Notes: a model not told the origin generated them from the letters alone. 64,000 nt of DNA from an uncultured Flavobacteriaceae bacterium (GCA_947495135.1 CANLXN010000005.1:1-64000); one strand, 5' to 3'; positions 1-9,226 are shown, counted from the stretch's first letter. Numbers and translations are program-made.

Positions 1-218
1 TTTTGTGCTGCGCACGTTACAAAAAATAATTGCTTGCCACCCCACTTCGAATAATTCTAGGTATAGTAATAGTTAGAGCCGTCTAGTTTCATAAAAATAA
101 ACAGTTGGGTTTTGAAACGCCTACGCATTATTTTTTGTGCTGCGCACGTTACAAAAAATAATTGCTTGCCACCCCACTTCGAATAATTCTAGGTATAGTA
201 ATAGTTAGACCCATCCAA
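1..218. repeat. 132-bp tandem duplication including rodA 3' end
   Basis: A block of about 77 bp is identical at 1-77 and 133-209, and similarity continues with a few changes to about 104 and 236. Each copy holds, on the minus strand, the last codons of rodA (LDGSNYYYT and stop; stops at 57-59 and 189-191) followed by the same downstream intergenic DNA. The outer copy is preceded in frame by a short unrelated stretch starting with an ATG near 126-128, so it could encode a peptide of about 23 residues, but nothing suggests it is a gene. The left copy begins at the window edge and may extend further. Confidence 0.85.
127..162 (-). terminator. Hairpin downstream of rodA, probable terminator
   Basis: A perfect 12-bp inverted repeat, ATTATTTTTTGT (127-138) and ACAAAAAATAAT (151-162), encloses a loop with a further GTGC/GCAC pairing. 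It lies 27 bp beyond the rodA stop on the minus strand. The T-run is inside the stem, so termination could work in either direction. Part of the same sequence is present in the left repeat copy (1-30). Confidence 0.5.
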
Positions 219-1445
219 TCTCACAAAAATAAACAGTAAAATAGTAAATCCCCATAAGCTGGAGCCTCCGTAGCTGAAGAAGGGTAGCGGTATTCCAATG
301 GTGGGAACCAAGCCAGTTACCATCCCAATATTTACAAAAACATGTATAAATAAAATAGCGGCCACACTATATCCATAGACCCGACTGAAAGTGGACTTTT
401 GTCGTTCAGCTAATACTAAAATACGAATGATGAGGGCGGTAAATAATATAACAACGGTTAACGCACCCAAAAAGCCCCATTCTTCTCCAACAGTACTAAA
501 TATATAATCTGTGTGTTGCTCTGGCACAAAATTACCTTTGGTTTGAGTTCCTTGAGTCCATCCTTTTCCAAGCAGGCCACCGCTTCCAATAGCAATCTCA
601 CTCTGGTTGGTGTTATAGCCAATTCCTTGCGCGTCTACTTCTTTCCCTAAAACTACATTAAATCGATCTCTGTGGCGGTCTTCGAAGACGTTGTTGAAAA
701 TATAATTCACCGAAAAGGCAAAAGCGATACAGGCAACGGCAATAGTTCCATACTTGAATAAACTAGGCCGCTTCTTTCTGTTTTTTAAATAAACCAAAAG
801 TGCTGCGACAATTACTATCACAGCAATCCAAGATACGCCTAAGACCAAGGTTCCCACAAAAAGAGCGGCAGCAAAAAAGCCAAGCAGTAAGTAAACAAAA
901 TGCATTCCTTCTCTATACATAGTAAATACAAATGCAGAATAAACCAATGCACTTCCTGGATCGGGTTGAGGAACTATGATAATTGCTGGTAGGACTATAA
1001 TAAGAAATGCTCTCAGTTGGTCTTTAAAGTCCTTAATATTAGTTTGAATATCACTAATGTACTTAGCCAATGCTAAGGCAGTAGCAGCTTTAGCGAACTC
1101 ACTAGGTTGTAGTCCCACTCCCCCAAAGGCATACCAAGAAGTAGCTCCGGAAATCTCTTTTCCGAAGGGAAACAACAGAATAAGCGATGCCAAGGAAATA
1201 ATATAAATTACGCCAGAGAAACGCTCGTAAAATTTAGAGTCTAAGGCTAAAATAAAAACAATCAAAACTATGCTCAGGCCAATCCAAAGCAATTGCTTAA
1301 AGTAGATTTGCTGAAAGTCGAAAAAACCTATGGCCGAGTCATTGAGGGATGCAGAGTAAATATTAATCCAACCTATAAATACTAGGGCGGCAAACAATAG
1401 GATGGTAATCCAGTCAAATTTTACGTTACGGGAGATATTATTCAT
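189..1445 (-). CDS. rodA: RodA, SEDS-family peptidoglycan glycosyltransferase
   Basis: RodA polymerises lipid II into glycan strands during cell elongation and works with PBP2 in the inner membrane. The 418-residue protein has the expected string of about ten hydrophobic segments, and the family signature near the C-terminus (VGLVPTIGIPLPFFSYGGSS, roughly residues 378-397). The N-terminus is cytoplasmic and short, as usual. The start codon directly follows the stop of the upstream mrdA gene, so the two are translationally close and form the last two genes of the purH-mreBCD-mrdA-rodA operon. The final codons are duplicated at positions 57-104, outside the gene. Length and motifs fit the family well. 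Confidence 0.96.
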   Translation of the reverse strand: MNNISRNVKFDWITILLFAALVFIGWINIYSASLNDSAIGFFDFQQIYFKQLLWIGLSIVLIVFILALDSKFYERFSGVIYIISLASLILLFPFGKEISGATSWYAFGGVGLQPSEFAKAATALALAKYISDIQTNIKDFKDQLRAFLIIVLPAIIIVPQPDPGSALVYSAFVFTMYREGMHFVYLLLGFFAAALFVGTLVLGVSWIAVIVIVAALLVYLKNRKKRPSLFKYGTIAVACIAFAFSVNYIFNNVFEDRHRDRFNVVLGKEVDAQGIGYNTNQSEIAIGSGGLLGKGWTQGTQTKGNFVPEQHTDYIFSTVGEEWGFLGALTVVILFTALIIRILVLAERQKSTFSRVYGYSVAAILFIHVFVNIGMVTGLVPTIGIPLPFFSYGGSSLWGFTILLFIFVRLDGSNYYYT

Positions 1446-3314
1446 TTAGCGGTTTATTGTAAATGGTTCTCCGCTGTATGGTTTGGCATACTCTTCTTCC
1501 AAACTTCCATTTAGAACATAAGTTTCTAAATCTGTTCTAGTAATTTCGCCTTTGATGTATTTTTCGATCATAAGACTTGCAATGCGCCCAGCCCAACGAG
1601 AACCCCAGTAACCGTTCTCAACAAAAACGGCAATTGCAATTTGCGGATTGTCCTTTGGGGCAAAGGCAACAAAAACCGAATGGTCTGTTAATTGCTTACG
1701 AACTCCATCAATTTTGGTATAATTCTCTGCAGTTCCTGTTTTTCCACAAATTTCGATTTCAGGAATTTTCAAATTGGCCGCAGTTCCGTACTCATAAACA
1801 CCCGCCATTCCTTCTATTACTGGGCCAAAATATTGCGGATCTATGGTGGTAATTTGTTTTTCAGTATACTTAGACGGAATGGTGTCTTCTCCCACAACAT
1901 TTTTGATAATGTGAGGTTTGTAAAACCAACCCCTGTTTGCAATTGCTGCCGTAAAATTAACCATGTGCATTGGAGTCATCAAAACTTCTCCCTGGCCAAT
2001 GGCGTTCGAAATGGTTGCAGGCGCATACCAATTATATTTAGGATATTGGTAAAACCGATTGTAATAATTAGCATCGGGTATCAAGCCTTTTCGCCCTTCG
2101 GGTAAGTCATGTCCCACATATTGCCCTAAACCAAAACTAGACAAGTGTTTTTTCCAATTGTCGATTCCTTCTTGAGCCGTAGGATATTTATCGATGGTTC
2201 TTCTGTAAACAGTAGCAAAATAACTGTTACAGGAATTGGCTATACCATCTGTCATGGAAAGCGGACTGCGATGATGGTGGCAACCAAGTTTCTTTGCACC
2301 TCCATAATTGTATCCCCCGTGGCAAGATACTTTCTCACTAGTGTCCATGACACCCTCTTGCAGCCCAATAAGAGCCGTTAGAGCTTTAAAAGGAGACCCA
2401 GGAGGGTATTCACCTTTCAGTACACGGTCAAATAAGGGTTGGGCGATAGTGTCGTAATAAAGTTTGCTAAAATTTTTAGACCGTTCACGACCAACAAGAA
2501 GAGCGGGGTCGTAATTGGGGGCTGCTACCAATGCTAAGATTTCACCTGTAGCCGGTTCTAATGCTACAATCCCACCGCGTTTGTGGATCATTAGTTCTTC
2601 TCCGTATTGTTGAAGTTTCGCATCTATGGTAAGAACAATGTCCTTTCCTCTCACAGGAAGTGTATCAAATTTACCGTCTTTATAGGAGCCAATCTCACGA
2701 TTAAATCGGTCTTTTTGAATGTACTTTACTCCTTTAACTCCTCTAAGTAATTCTTCGTATTGCTTTTCTACGCCGCCGGTTCCAATAATTTCCCCCATCT
2801 GGTAATACGGATTCTTTTTAAGAATTCGTTCGTTTACTTCGGAAATATAACCAAGGATGTTAGCGGAGTGATTCACCTGATAATCCCGCAACGACCGTTT
2901 TTGAATATAAAATCCGTTGTACTTATGCATCTTTTCTGAAAGAGCTGCATACTCGCTTTTTGTAAGTTGAGGAATTATTGGGGATGGTAGTCTAGGCGAA
3001 TAAACACGTGCCTTTTTTAATTTTTTTACAAATGTTTCTTTCGGAATGTTTAACAGATTGGCTAATTCTAAGGTGTCCAAGTTTTTAACATCTTTAGGAA
3101 TAACCATCACATCATAAGAGGGCTGGTTGGAAACCAATAAATCTCCGTTGCGGTCAAATAAATAGCCTCGTTGAGGGTAATCGTATTCTGTTTTTATCGC
3201 ATTATGTTCAGACAATACCTGAAATGAAGTGTCATAAATTTGAAGATAGAATAACCTTCCGGCAAAGACAACGCCAGTAACCAAAACTAAGAATAGAAGT
3301 AATAATTTTCTCAT
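1446..3314 (-). CDS. mrdA: Penicillin-binding protein 2 (elongasome transpeptidase)
   Basis: PBP2 cross-links the peptidoglycan made by RodA in the lateral wall. The 622 residues begin with one membrane anchor (about residues 3-22), followed by a PBP dimer domain that includes the RGYLFDRNG motif near residue 50, then the transpeptidase domain. Visible catalytic motifs are SPFK around residue 307 (active-site serine), SCN around residue 361, and KTG around residue 525. The C-terminal tail is short. Its stop abuts the rodA start and its start overlaps mreD by four bases, as in a tightly coupled operon. It is likely the beta-lactam target of the elongation machinery; no unusual changes are visible. 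Confidence 0.96.
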   Translation of the reverse strand: MRKLLLLFLVLVTGVVFAGRLFYLQIYDTSFQVLSEHNAIKTEYDYPQRGYLFDRNGDLLVSNQPSYDVMVIPKDVKNLDTLELANLLNIPKETFVKKLKKARVYSPRLPSPIIPQLTKSEYAALSEKMHKYNGFYIQKRSLRDYQVNHSANILGYISEVNERILKKNPYYQMGEIIGTGGVEKQYEELLRGVKGVKYIQKDRFNREIGSYKDGKFDTLPVRGKDIVLTIDAKLQQYGEELMIHKRGGIVALEPATGEILALVAAPNYDPALLVGRERSKNFSKLYYDTIAQPLFDRVLKGEYPPGSPFKALTALIGLQEGVMDTSEKVSCHGGYNYGGAKKLGCHHHRSPLSMTDGIANSCNSYFATVYRRTIDKYPTAQEGIDNWKKHLSSFGLGQYVGHDLPEGRKGLIPDANYYNRFYQYPKYNWYAPATISNAIGQGEVLMTPMHMVNFTAAIANRGWFYKPHIIKNVVGEDTIPSKYTEKQITTIDPQYFGPVIEGMAGVYEYGTAANLKIPEIEICGKTGTAENYTKIDGVRKQLTDHSVFVAFAPKDNPQIAIAVFVENGYWGSRWAGRIASLMIEKYIKGEITRTDLETYVLNGSLEEEYAKPYSGEPFTINR

Positions 3315-3820
3315 GAAGGTTTTTTACTAAATAGCATAACGGTGCATACCATTAGAATAACACTAAAGATACCTGAAAATAACGTCGATTTTAAAATTAA
3401 AAGTATGTGGCGAACGTTAAAAATTTCCATAGAAAATAGCATTAGATGATGGAACAATACCATCCAAATAATGTATACAATTTGTCTTGGTAGAGGAGCG
3501 GTACTTATCTTGAGACTGTTTAATTCATAACTTACTCCAAAAGAGTATTTTAGAGCAACAGGTCGTATCCAGGCAATAAATACAGCCGCCGCGGCATGAA
3601 CTCCACCAGAATCTCCAAATATATCGATGGTAAGCCCTAAAATAAAACTTAAAAATATGAGCAGTGTTTTATTCCCAGTTAGCGGAAAAACAAGGATAAA
3701 TAATGGATAAATATAGGGGTTAACATAGCCCATGAAGTTGATGTTGTTCAGTAATAATACTTGAACAAGCACCAACACGATGAATCGCACTGTATTTACC
3801 AAGGTCTCATTGCTCTTCAT
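3311..3820 (-). CDS. mreD: Rod shape-determining protein MreD
   Basis: MreD is a small integral membrane protein linking MreB/MreC to the wall-synthesis complex. The 169-residue product has five to six hydrophobic segments and almost no soluble part, with the conserved feature of a GLTIDIFGDSGG stretch (about residues 62-73) that resembles the family's G-x-x-x-D-x-F segment. The identification rests mostly on position between mreC and mrdA plus the topology, since MreD sequences are poorly conserved. It overlaps mreC by 14 bases at its start and mrdA by four at its end. Confidence 0.9.
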   Translation of the reverse strand: MKSNETLVNTVRFIVLVLVQVLLLNNINFMGYVNPYIYPLFILVFPLTGNKTLLIFLSFILGLTIDIFGDSGGVHAAAAVFIAWIRPVALKYSFGVSYELNSLKISTAPLPRQIVYIIWMVLFHHLMLFSMEIFNVRHILLILKSTLFSGIFSVILMVCTVMLFSKKPS

Positions 3821-4631
3821 CTTCCACTTTTTGTTCTAATTGTTGGATCTCTTCTGCTACGTTATTCGATATCACGTAAACATGCTTTACGCTGGTCATA
3901 TCTGTAAAGAGTGCTATGTCTATGTGGTAATAATCTTGGTCTAAATCTCTCTCAAAATTCCGTACGGTTCCAATTAGGATACCTTCCGGGAAAATAGTCG
4001 ATTTGCTATCGGTTACAATTGTATCTCCTAATGCAACAGGGGCAATCCGTGGTATTTCGGTGAGTTGAACTATGTTTGGTTTTTTAGTATCCCACAAAAG
4101 GGTTCCAAAGTGATTGGATTTTTTAAATTTAGCAACCACTTGGCTATTCGTATTTAGAACAGATTGAACGGAAGCGTAATTTCCAGATGTGCTGTTAATA
4201 ATACCAACCACCCCTTCAGAAGAAATAACTCCCATGTCAATTTTAAGGCCATGCGATTCACCTTTATCAAGGGTTAGGTTGTTCTTGGTTTTTGAATAAT
4301 TGTTGTTAATTACACGCGCGCTTACAATATCATAATTTTTCAACCCTTGAATAGTAGTATCTACTTCATTTTCAGGGGTACTATTAACAATCATGGAACG
4401 CAGTCTTACATTTTCTTCTGTTAAGATATTATTTTGTTCTCTGAGGTCGAAGTAGTCGGTTATGTTACTCTTTATTGAGTAAATTCCGCCCGAAAAGAAG
4501 TTAGCAGAAGTCACAAATTTACTCTTGTGATACGAATGTGAATTAAGTGTTAGGGTAAAAGAAATAAAGAAAAGCAGCGCAAACAACAGGAAGTTCTTAT
4601 TCCGAATAAAGAAGAATATAATCTGTTGCAC
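3807..4631 (-). CDS. mreC: Rod shape-determining protein MreC
   Basis: MreC is a periplasmic scaffold that activates PBP2/RodA. The 274 residues start with one membrane anchor (about residues 12-30), followed by a predicted coiled coil (about 62-85, LREQNNILTEENVRLRSM) and two beta-barrel domains carrying the family pattern of a gly-rich GVVGIINSTSGNYASVQSVL stretch near residue 135-155. The C-terminus is acidic. It lies 101 bp downstream of mreB and overlaps mreD. Length is typical. Confidence 0.94.
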   Translation of the reverse strand: MQQIIFFFIRNKNFLLFALLFFISFTLTLNSHSYHKSKFVTSANFFSGGIYSIKSNITDYFDLREQNNILTEENVRLRSMIVNSTPENEVDTTIQGLKNYDIVSARVINNNYSKTKNNLTLDKGESHGLKIDMGVISSEGVVGIINSTSGNYASVQSVLNTNSQVVAKFKKSNHFGTLLWDTKKPNIVQLTEIPRIAPVALGDTIVTDSKSTIFPEGILIGTVRNFERDLDQDYYHIDIALFTDMTSVKHVYVISNNVAEEIQQLEQKVEDEEQ

Positions 4632-4732
4632 TTTTTTGGGGTTTTATATTAAGTTTAATAAATGCGTTCTGTGCTTTCTACTTTATGTCATTTGTTCAAT
4701 ATTACCAATTGAATAACCCTAAATAATAAAAT

Positions 4733-5761
4733 TTATTTGATCAAAACACTCTTATATTTCGCAAGATTCTTCAAGCAAATTCCGGTTCCTCTAACAACTG
4801 CTCGTAATGGGTCTTCCGCAATATAAACTGGCAGGTCTGTTTTTTGAGATAAACGTTTATCCAAACCTCTTAGCATGGATCCTCCTCCGGCTAAATAAAT
4901 TCCAGTATTATAAATATCGGCAGCTAATTCTGGCGGAGTTTGGGAAAGGGTTTCCATCACCGAGTCCTCAATGCGCAAAATCGATTTGTCTAGAGCTTTA
5001 GCAATTTCTCTATAAGATGTCTGCACTTGTTTTGGTTTACCCGTTAATAAATCGCGTCCTTGAACGTCCATTTCATCTGGTGGTAACTCTAAATCCTCGG
5101 TAGCAGCACCAATTTGGATTTTTATCTTTTCAGCAGTACGCTCTCCAATATATAAGTTGTGCTGGGTGCGCATGTAATAAATAATGTCGTTGGTAAATAC
5201 GTCACCTGCAATTTTAACAGACTTATCACAAACAATACCTCCTAATGCAATTACAGCAATTTCGGTAGTACCACCTCCAATATCAACCACCATATTTCCT
5301 TTTGGTTGCATAATGTCTACACCAATACCAATAGCAGCTGCCATTGGCTCATGAATGAGGTATACTTCCTTACCATTTACTCTTTCGGCACTTTCCTTTA
5401 CCGCTCGCATTTCCACTTCAGTAATTCCACTTGGAATACAGATTACCATTCGCAGGGATGGGGTAAAGAGCCTCTTTTTTAACGCTGGAATGTCTTTGAT
5501 GAACATGTTGATCATCTTTTCACTTGCATCAAAATCTGCAATTACTCCATCTTTCAATGGTCTAATTGTTTTAATGTTCTCATGAGTTTTTCCTTGCATT
5601 CGAGCCGCTTCGCGTCCTACAGCAATAATTTTGCCAGTAGTTCGGTCTCTAGCTACAATGGAAGGGGCGTCTACAACCACTTTGTCATTATGAATAATCA
5701 AAGTGTTTGCGGTTCCTAAATCAATGGCTATTTCTTCAGTAAGGAAATCAAAAAATCCCAT
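4733..5761 (-). CDS. mreB: Rod shape-determining protein MreB (actin-like)
   Basis: MreB forms membrane-bound filaments that guide lateral wall synthesis. The 342-residue sequence shows the actin-fold nucleotide motifs: phosphate 1 (IDLGTANTLI, residues 13-22), phosphate 2 (VVDIGGGTTEIAVI, about 158-171) and the adenosine motif (LAGGGSMLRGLD, about 290-301). The N-terminal MGFFDFL segment fits an amphipathic membrane-binding helix. It is separated from purH by 60 bp and from mreC by 101 bp. The length matches MreB and there are no changes in key residues. Confidence 0.97.
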   Translation of the reverse strand: MGFFDFLTEEIAIDLGTANTLIIHNDKVVVDAPSIVARDRTTGKIIAVGREAARMQGKTHENIKTIRPLKDGVIADFDASEKMINMFIKDIPALKKRLFTPSLRMVICIPSGITEVEMRAVKESAERVNGKEVYLIHEPMAAAIGIGVDIMQPKGNMVVDIGGGTTEIAVIALGGIVCDKSVKIAGDVFTNDIIYYMRTQHNLYIGERTAEKIKIQIGAATEDLELPPDEMDVQGRDLLTGKPKQVQTSYREIAKALDKSILRIEDSVMETLSQTPPELAADIYNTGIYLAGGGSMLRGLDKRLSQKTDLPVYIAEDPLRAVVRGTGICLKNLAKYKSVLIK

Positions 5762-5821
5762 AAGGAGTGTTGGTGTTGAAAATTAGACTGTTGGTTTGCA
5801 ATTCCTACAAATGTAAAAAAA

Positions 5822-7354
5822 TTAGTGTTTAAAATGACGAACACCTGTAAATACCATGGAAACGTTGTTATCATTACAATAATTCACGCTTAATTCGTCC
5901 TTAATCGAGCCTCCAGGTTGAATCACGGCGGTGATTCCTGCATTATCTGCGATTTCTACACAATCTGGAAAAGGGAAGAAGGCATCGCTTGCTAAAACTG
6001 CACCTTTAAGATCGAACTCAAACGATTTGGCTTTTTCAATGGCTTGGCGTAAGGCATCCACACGAGATGTTTGACCAGTACCACTTGCACAAAGTTGTTT
6101 GTTTTTTGCCAAGACAATGGTATTCGACTTGGTGTGCTTACAAATTTTTGAAGCAAATAAAAGATCTTCTAGCTCCTTCGTAGAAGGCTTGTTATTGGTG
6201 GCTGATGTTAAATTTTCTTCGGTGTCTGTCGAATTATCTCGGTCTTGTACTAATGCCCCGTTTAAACAGCTTCTTGTTGTTGTTTGTGGCAACTCATGCA
6301 GTTTCTGGATGAGCATGATTCGATTTTTCTTTCCTTTGAGTATATCAAGAGCTTCCGCATTGTAAGAAGGAGCGATTACTACTTCACAAAATAGCTTGTG
6401 TATTTCGTTGGCGGTGGCAACATCTATTTCAGTATTAGAAATTAAAATTCCGCCAAAGGCAGAAACAGGATCTCCGGCAAGCGCATCTACGTATGCTTGA
6501 TGTACTGTGTCTCTTTGAGCAATTCCACAAGCATTGTTATGTTTTAAAATTGCAAAAGTTGGCGCCTCTCCTTTAAATTCATTCATTAGGTTTACTGCAG
6601 CGTCAACATCTAGGAGGTTGTTGTAGCTTAACTCTTTTCCATGGAGTTTATCAAACATAGCGTCGAAATCTCCGAAAAAGAATCCCTTTTGATGCGGATT
6701 TTCTCCGTAGCGAAGCACTTTTCCATTTGTTTCACTAATTTTTAAAGAAGCAATACTATGATCACTATTGAAATAATTAAAAATCGCAGTGTCGTAATGT
6801 GAAGAGATGTTAAAAGATTTAGCCGCAAATTTTCGGCGTTGATCTAAAGTAGTAGATCCATTTCCGTCGGTAATAATAGTTAGGACTTCTTGGTAATCTT
6901 CCATAGAAGAAACACAAAGAGTGTCTTTGAAGTTTTTAGCAGCAGCCCGAATCAATGAAATTCCACCGATGTCAATTTTTTCGATAATGTCTTGTTCAGG
7001 TGCTCCCGAAGCAACTGTTTTTTCGAAGGGATACAAATCTACAATGACCAAATCCAGTTGTGGAATTCCGTATTCTTCCATTTCAGCAACATCACTTTCA
7101 TTGTCTTGGCGATTTAAAATACCTCCAAATACTTTAGGATGAAGCGTCTTTACACGTCCGCCTAAAATTGATGGGTAATCGGTTACGTTTTCAACAGGAA
7201 TAACAGGAATACCAAGGTCGTTGATAAATTTTTCGGTCCCGCCAGTTGAGTAAATTACAACCCCAAGTTCATCTAGTTTTTGAACAATTGGGCCTAACCC
7301 ATCTTTATGAAATACCGAAATAAGCGCCGAAGCGATCTTTTTTGTTTGTGCCAT
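5822..7354 (-). CDS. purH: Bifunctional AICAR transformylase / IMP cyclohydrolase
   Basis: PurH carries out the last two steps of IMP synthesis in the cytoplasm: formylation of AICAR and ring closure. The reading frame is open upstream to 7393, but the ATG at 7354 (protein MAQTKK, 510 residues) is preferred because the extra codons run through a promoter-like TACTTTTG box. An MGS-like cyclohydrolase domain occupies about residues 5-150 (STGGTEKFI; GGRVKTLHPKVFGGIL). The transformylase domain follows and carries the Lys-His pair in ILKHNNACG (about residue 253). It heads the mre operon, a purine gene in front of cell-shape genes. Length is close to the E. coli enzyme. Confidence 0.96.
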   Translation of the reverse strand: MAQTKKIASALISVFHKDGLGPIVQKLDELGVVIYSTGGTEKFINDLGIPVIPVENVTDYPSILGGRVKTLHPKVFGGILNRQDNESDVAEMEEYGIPQLDLVIVDLYPFEKTVASGAPEQDIIEKIDIGGISLIRAAAKNFKDTLCVSSMEDYQEVLTIITDGNGSTTLDQRRKFAAKSFNISSHYDTAIFNYFNSDHSIASLKISETNGKVLRYGENPHQKGFFFGDFDAMFDKLHGKELSYNNLLDVDAAVNLMNEFKGEAPTFAILKHNNACGIAQRDTVHQAYVDALAGDPVSAFGGILISNTEIDVATANEIHKLFCEVVIAPSYNAEALDILKGKKNRIMLIQKLHELPQTTTRSCLNGALVQDRDNSTDTEENLTSATNNKPSTKELEDLLFASKICKHTKSNTIVLAKNKQLCASGTGQTSRVDALRQAIEKAKSFEFDLKGAVLASDAFFPFPDCVEIADNAGITAVIQPGGSIKDELSVNYCNDNNVSMVFTGVRHFKH

Positions 7355-7382
7355 GAAAAATTTGTTGCAAGTTCGAAAGTTG

Positions 7383-7390
7383 CAAAAGTA
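7383..7390 (-). promoter_or_regulatory. Bacteroidota -7 box upstream of purH
   Basis: On the minus strand TACTTTTG matches the TAnnTTTG consensus, 28 bp upstream of the preferred purH start at 7354. No convincing TTG -33 element is seen at the usual distance, so the call rests on the -7 box and its location. Confidence 0.5.
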
Positions 7391-7440
7391 CATAATTACT
7401 TAGAATTTTTGTAACATATACTCCCCGAAAAAGACATATC

Positions 7441-7469
7441 TTTATTATTCTTTATTATTCTTTATAATC
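7441..7469. repeat. 10-bp tandem repeat TTTATTATTC (about 2.8 copies)
   Basis: Two exact copies (7441-7450, 7451-7460) and a partial third lie just upstream of the ABC permease start at 7484, between divergent genes. A 10-bp period equals one helical turn, so it may shape the promoter region, but it could be neutral slippage. Confidence 0.6.
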
Positions 7470-7483
7470 TGAAAACGAAACAG

Positions 7484-8740
7484 ATGATCATTTATCTCCG
7501 AGTCCTGAAAGAGAGTCTTAATTTTGCAATTAATGCTCTTAAAAACAACAAGTTGAGAACTTTTCTCTCATTGCTTGGTGTGACCATTGGTATCTTCTCC
7601 ATTATTGCTGTTTTAGCGGCGGTGGATTCACTTAAAAAAGAAGTGGAAGGAAGTATAAGTTCCTTAGATAACAGTACTATTTTCTTAGGTCGGTTTTCAT
7701 TTGGTCCAACAGATGTGCCAAGCTGGAAAAGGGAACAGTTTCCTGATGTAACCTATGAAGAATACCAAATGGTAAAGAAGCAAGTGCCCGATCTACTGGG
7801 TGCTTCATATCAACTGAATGTGCAAAGGGAGACCGTAAAATACGAAGAGAAGTCGGTTGAGAATGTTGAAATGATCGCGGTTACCCACGAGCAAACTGTG
7901 ATTGAAGAGTTAAAGCTTTCGGAAGGAAGATTTTTCAACGAGTCCGAATCTAATAGAGGCGCACCAGTAATAGTAATTGGTCACGAAATAGCGACTAGTC
8001 TGTTTGGGAGCCCGGAGAGCTCACTTGGCAAAAAATTAAGGGTGTACGGCCGTAAGTTCACCGTTATAGGAGTGATGAAGAAAGAGGGGAGTGGCTTGTT
8101 TGGTGGAAGTAAAGATACCGCGACTTTTTGGCCAGTAAATATGGCGAGAAGAATTTTTGGTGATAATAATAAAGCAACCTTTCCTTTTATTTTAATTAAA
8201 CCTGAAAAAGGAGTGGATAATGAGGAGTTTATCGCTATGCTAACTGCGAAAATGCGGATTCATAGAGGATTAAAATCGGAAGAGATCGACAACTTTTTTG
8301 TAAATCAGTTACAAGGTTTTTCAGATGCAATCGATAATATGACGGGCACCATGAACGGCATTGGTTGGGTAATTAGTCTTTTCTCCTTGTTAGTTGGTGG
8401 TTTTGGGATTGCCAATATCATGTTTGTAAGTGTAAAAGAGCGTACCAATCTTATTGGAATTCAAAAAGCCCTAGGTGCTAAGAACAAGTTTGTCTTGCTT
8501 CAGTTCTTATTTGAGGCAATGATACTTGCTATTATTGGTGGTTTAATTGGGCTGTTCTTTGTGTTTATTGGTTCGCTTATAGCATCGGCTTTTTCGGGAG
8601 ACTTTCAGTTTATTCTCTCTCCGTTTAATATGATGATCGGGACAGGTATTTCGGCCTTTATTGGTCTTATATCAGGAATTATACCTGCGATTTCCGCCGC
8701 AAGACTAAATCCGGTAGATGCCATTAGAACAGGAATGTAA
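7484..8740 (+). CDS. ABC transporter permease, MacB/FtsX-like
   Basis: The 418-residue protein has the MacB plan: a cytoplasmic N-terminus, one transmembrane segment (about residues 25-47, with the usual LRTFLSLLGVTIGIF entry), a large periplasmic MacB_PCD domain (about 50-270), and an FtsX domain with three membrane segments (about 288-312, 340-365, 375-400), ending in the common AARLNPVDAIRTGM tail. It is the permease half of a transporter; no ATPase gene lies beside it, so the partner must be elsewhere. Substrate is not visible. Such proteins often act in lipoprotein or peptide export. Confidence 0.9.
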   Translation: MIIYLRVLKESLNFAINALKNNKLRTFLSLLGVTIGIFSIIAVLAAVDSLKKEVEGSISSLDNSTIFLGRFSFGPTDVPSWKREQFPDVTYEEYQMVKKQVPDLLGASYQLNVQRETVKYEEKSVENVEMIAVTHEQTVIEELKLSEGRFFNESESNRGAPVIVIGHEIATSLFGSPESSLGKKLRVYGRKFTVIGVMKKEGSGLFGGSKDTATFWPVNMARRIFGDNNKATFPFILIKPEKGVDNEEFIAMLTAKMRIHRGLKSEEIDNFFVNQLQGFSDAIDNMTGTMNGIGWVISLFSLLVGGFGIANIMFVSVKERTNLIGIQKALGAKNKFVLLQFLFEAMILAIIGGLIGLFFVFIGSLIASAFSGDFQFILSPFNMMIGTGISAFIGLISGIIPAISAARLNPVDAIRTGM

Positions 8741-8770
8741 CTTCCAGTGGACTAAAATTCTTCGGTGTAG

Positions 8771-9226
8771 CTATAGAATAGTAGAAACCCTAGAATTTAC
8801 CCATTCTAAGAATTTTTCATCTTCCTCTGTGAACGGGTTTGCCGTATGAGAATCTATATCGATCTGACCAATATTTTTCCCGTCTTTAAATAACGGAATT
8901 ACAATTTCTGCTTTCACATAAATGCTGCAGGCAATGTAGTTGTCTTGAGCTTTTACATCGGGTACCACAAAATTAGCGTTGCTTTCTGCAACTTGTCCGC
9001 AAATTCCTTTTCCGAAGGGAATTACTGTATGATCCGTTTCTTCTCCAGCATAGGCTCGTAAATGGAGTGTTTTTTCTTCTTCATTGGCAAAATAAAACCC
9101 AACCCAATCATAGGCTTTTAAATTGTTTTGAAGCAATTCGCAAAGAGCGGTTAGTTTTTGTTTTTCTGAAATTTTCGTATCTGCAATAATGCGGTCTACC
9201 TGAGGTTTGAGGACTTCGAAATTCAC
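8771..9226 (-). CDS. GAF domain protein, free methionine-R-sulfoxide reductase family
   Basis: A single GAF domain fills the 151-residue protein (WVGFYFAN near the N-terminus, PFGKGICGQVA, NYIACSIYVKAEIVIPLF, GQIDIDS). The family reduces free methionine-R-sulfoxide using cysteines. Two of the three usual cysteines are visible (in GICG and IACS); the one preceding the glycine-rich loop is absent here, so the disulfide chemistry may differ. The frame is open to an ATG at 9274, but a GTG at 9226 giving VNFEVLKPQV matches the usual start of the family and is preferred. It stands alone, convergent with the ABC permease gene. Confidence 0.85.
   Translation of the reverse strand: MNFEVLKPQVDRIIADTKISEKQKLTALCELLQNNLKAYDWVGFYFANEEEKTLHLRAYAGEETDHTVIPFGKGICGQVAESNANFVVPDVKAQDNYIACSIYVKAEIVIPLFKDGKNIGQIDIDSHTANPFTEEDEKFLEWVNSRVSTIL

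Noticed and set aside
1577-2381. Plus-strand frames opposite mrdA
   Set aside because: They mirror the coding strand of PBP2, which has all its motifs; no sign of a real antisense gene.
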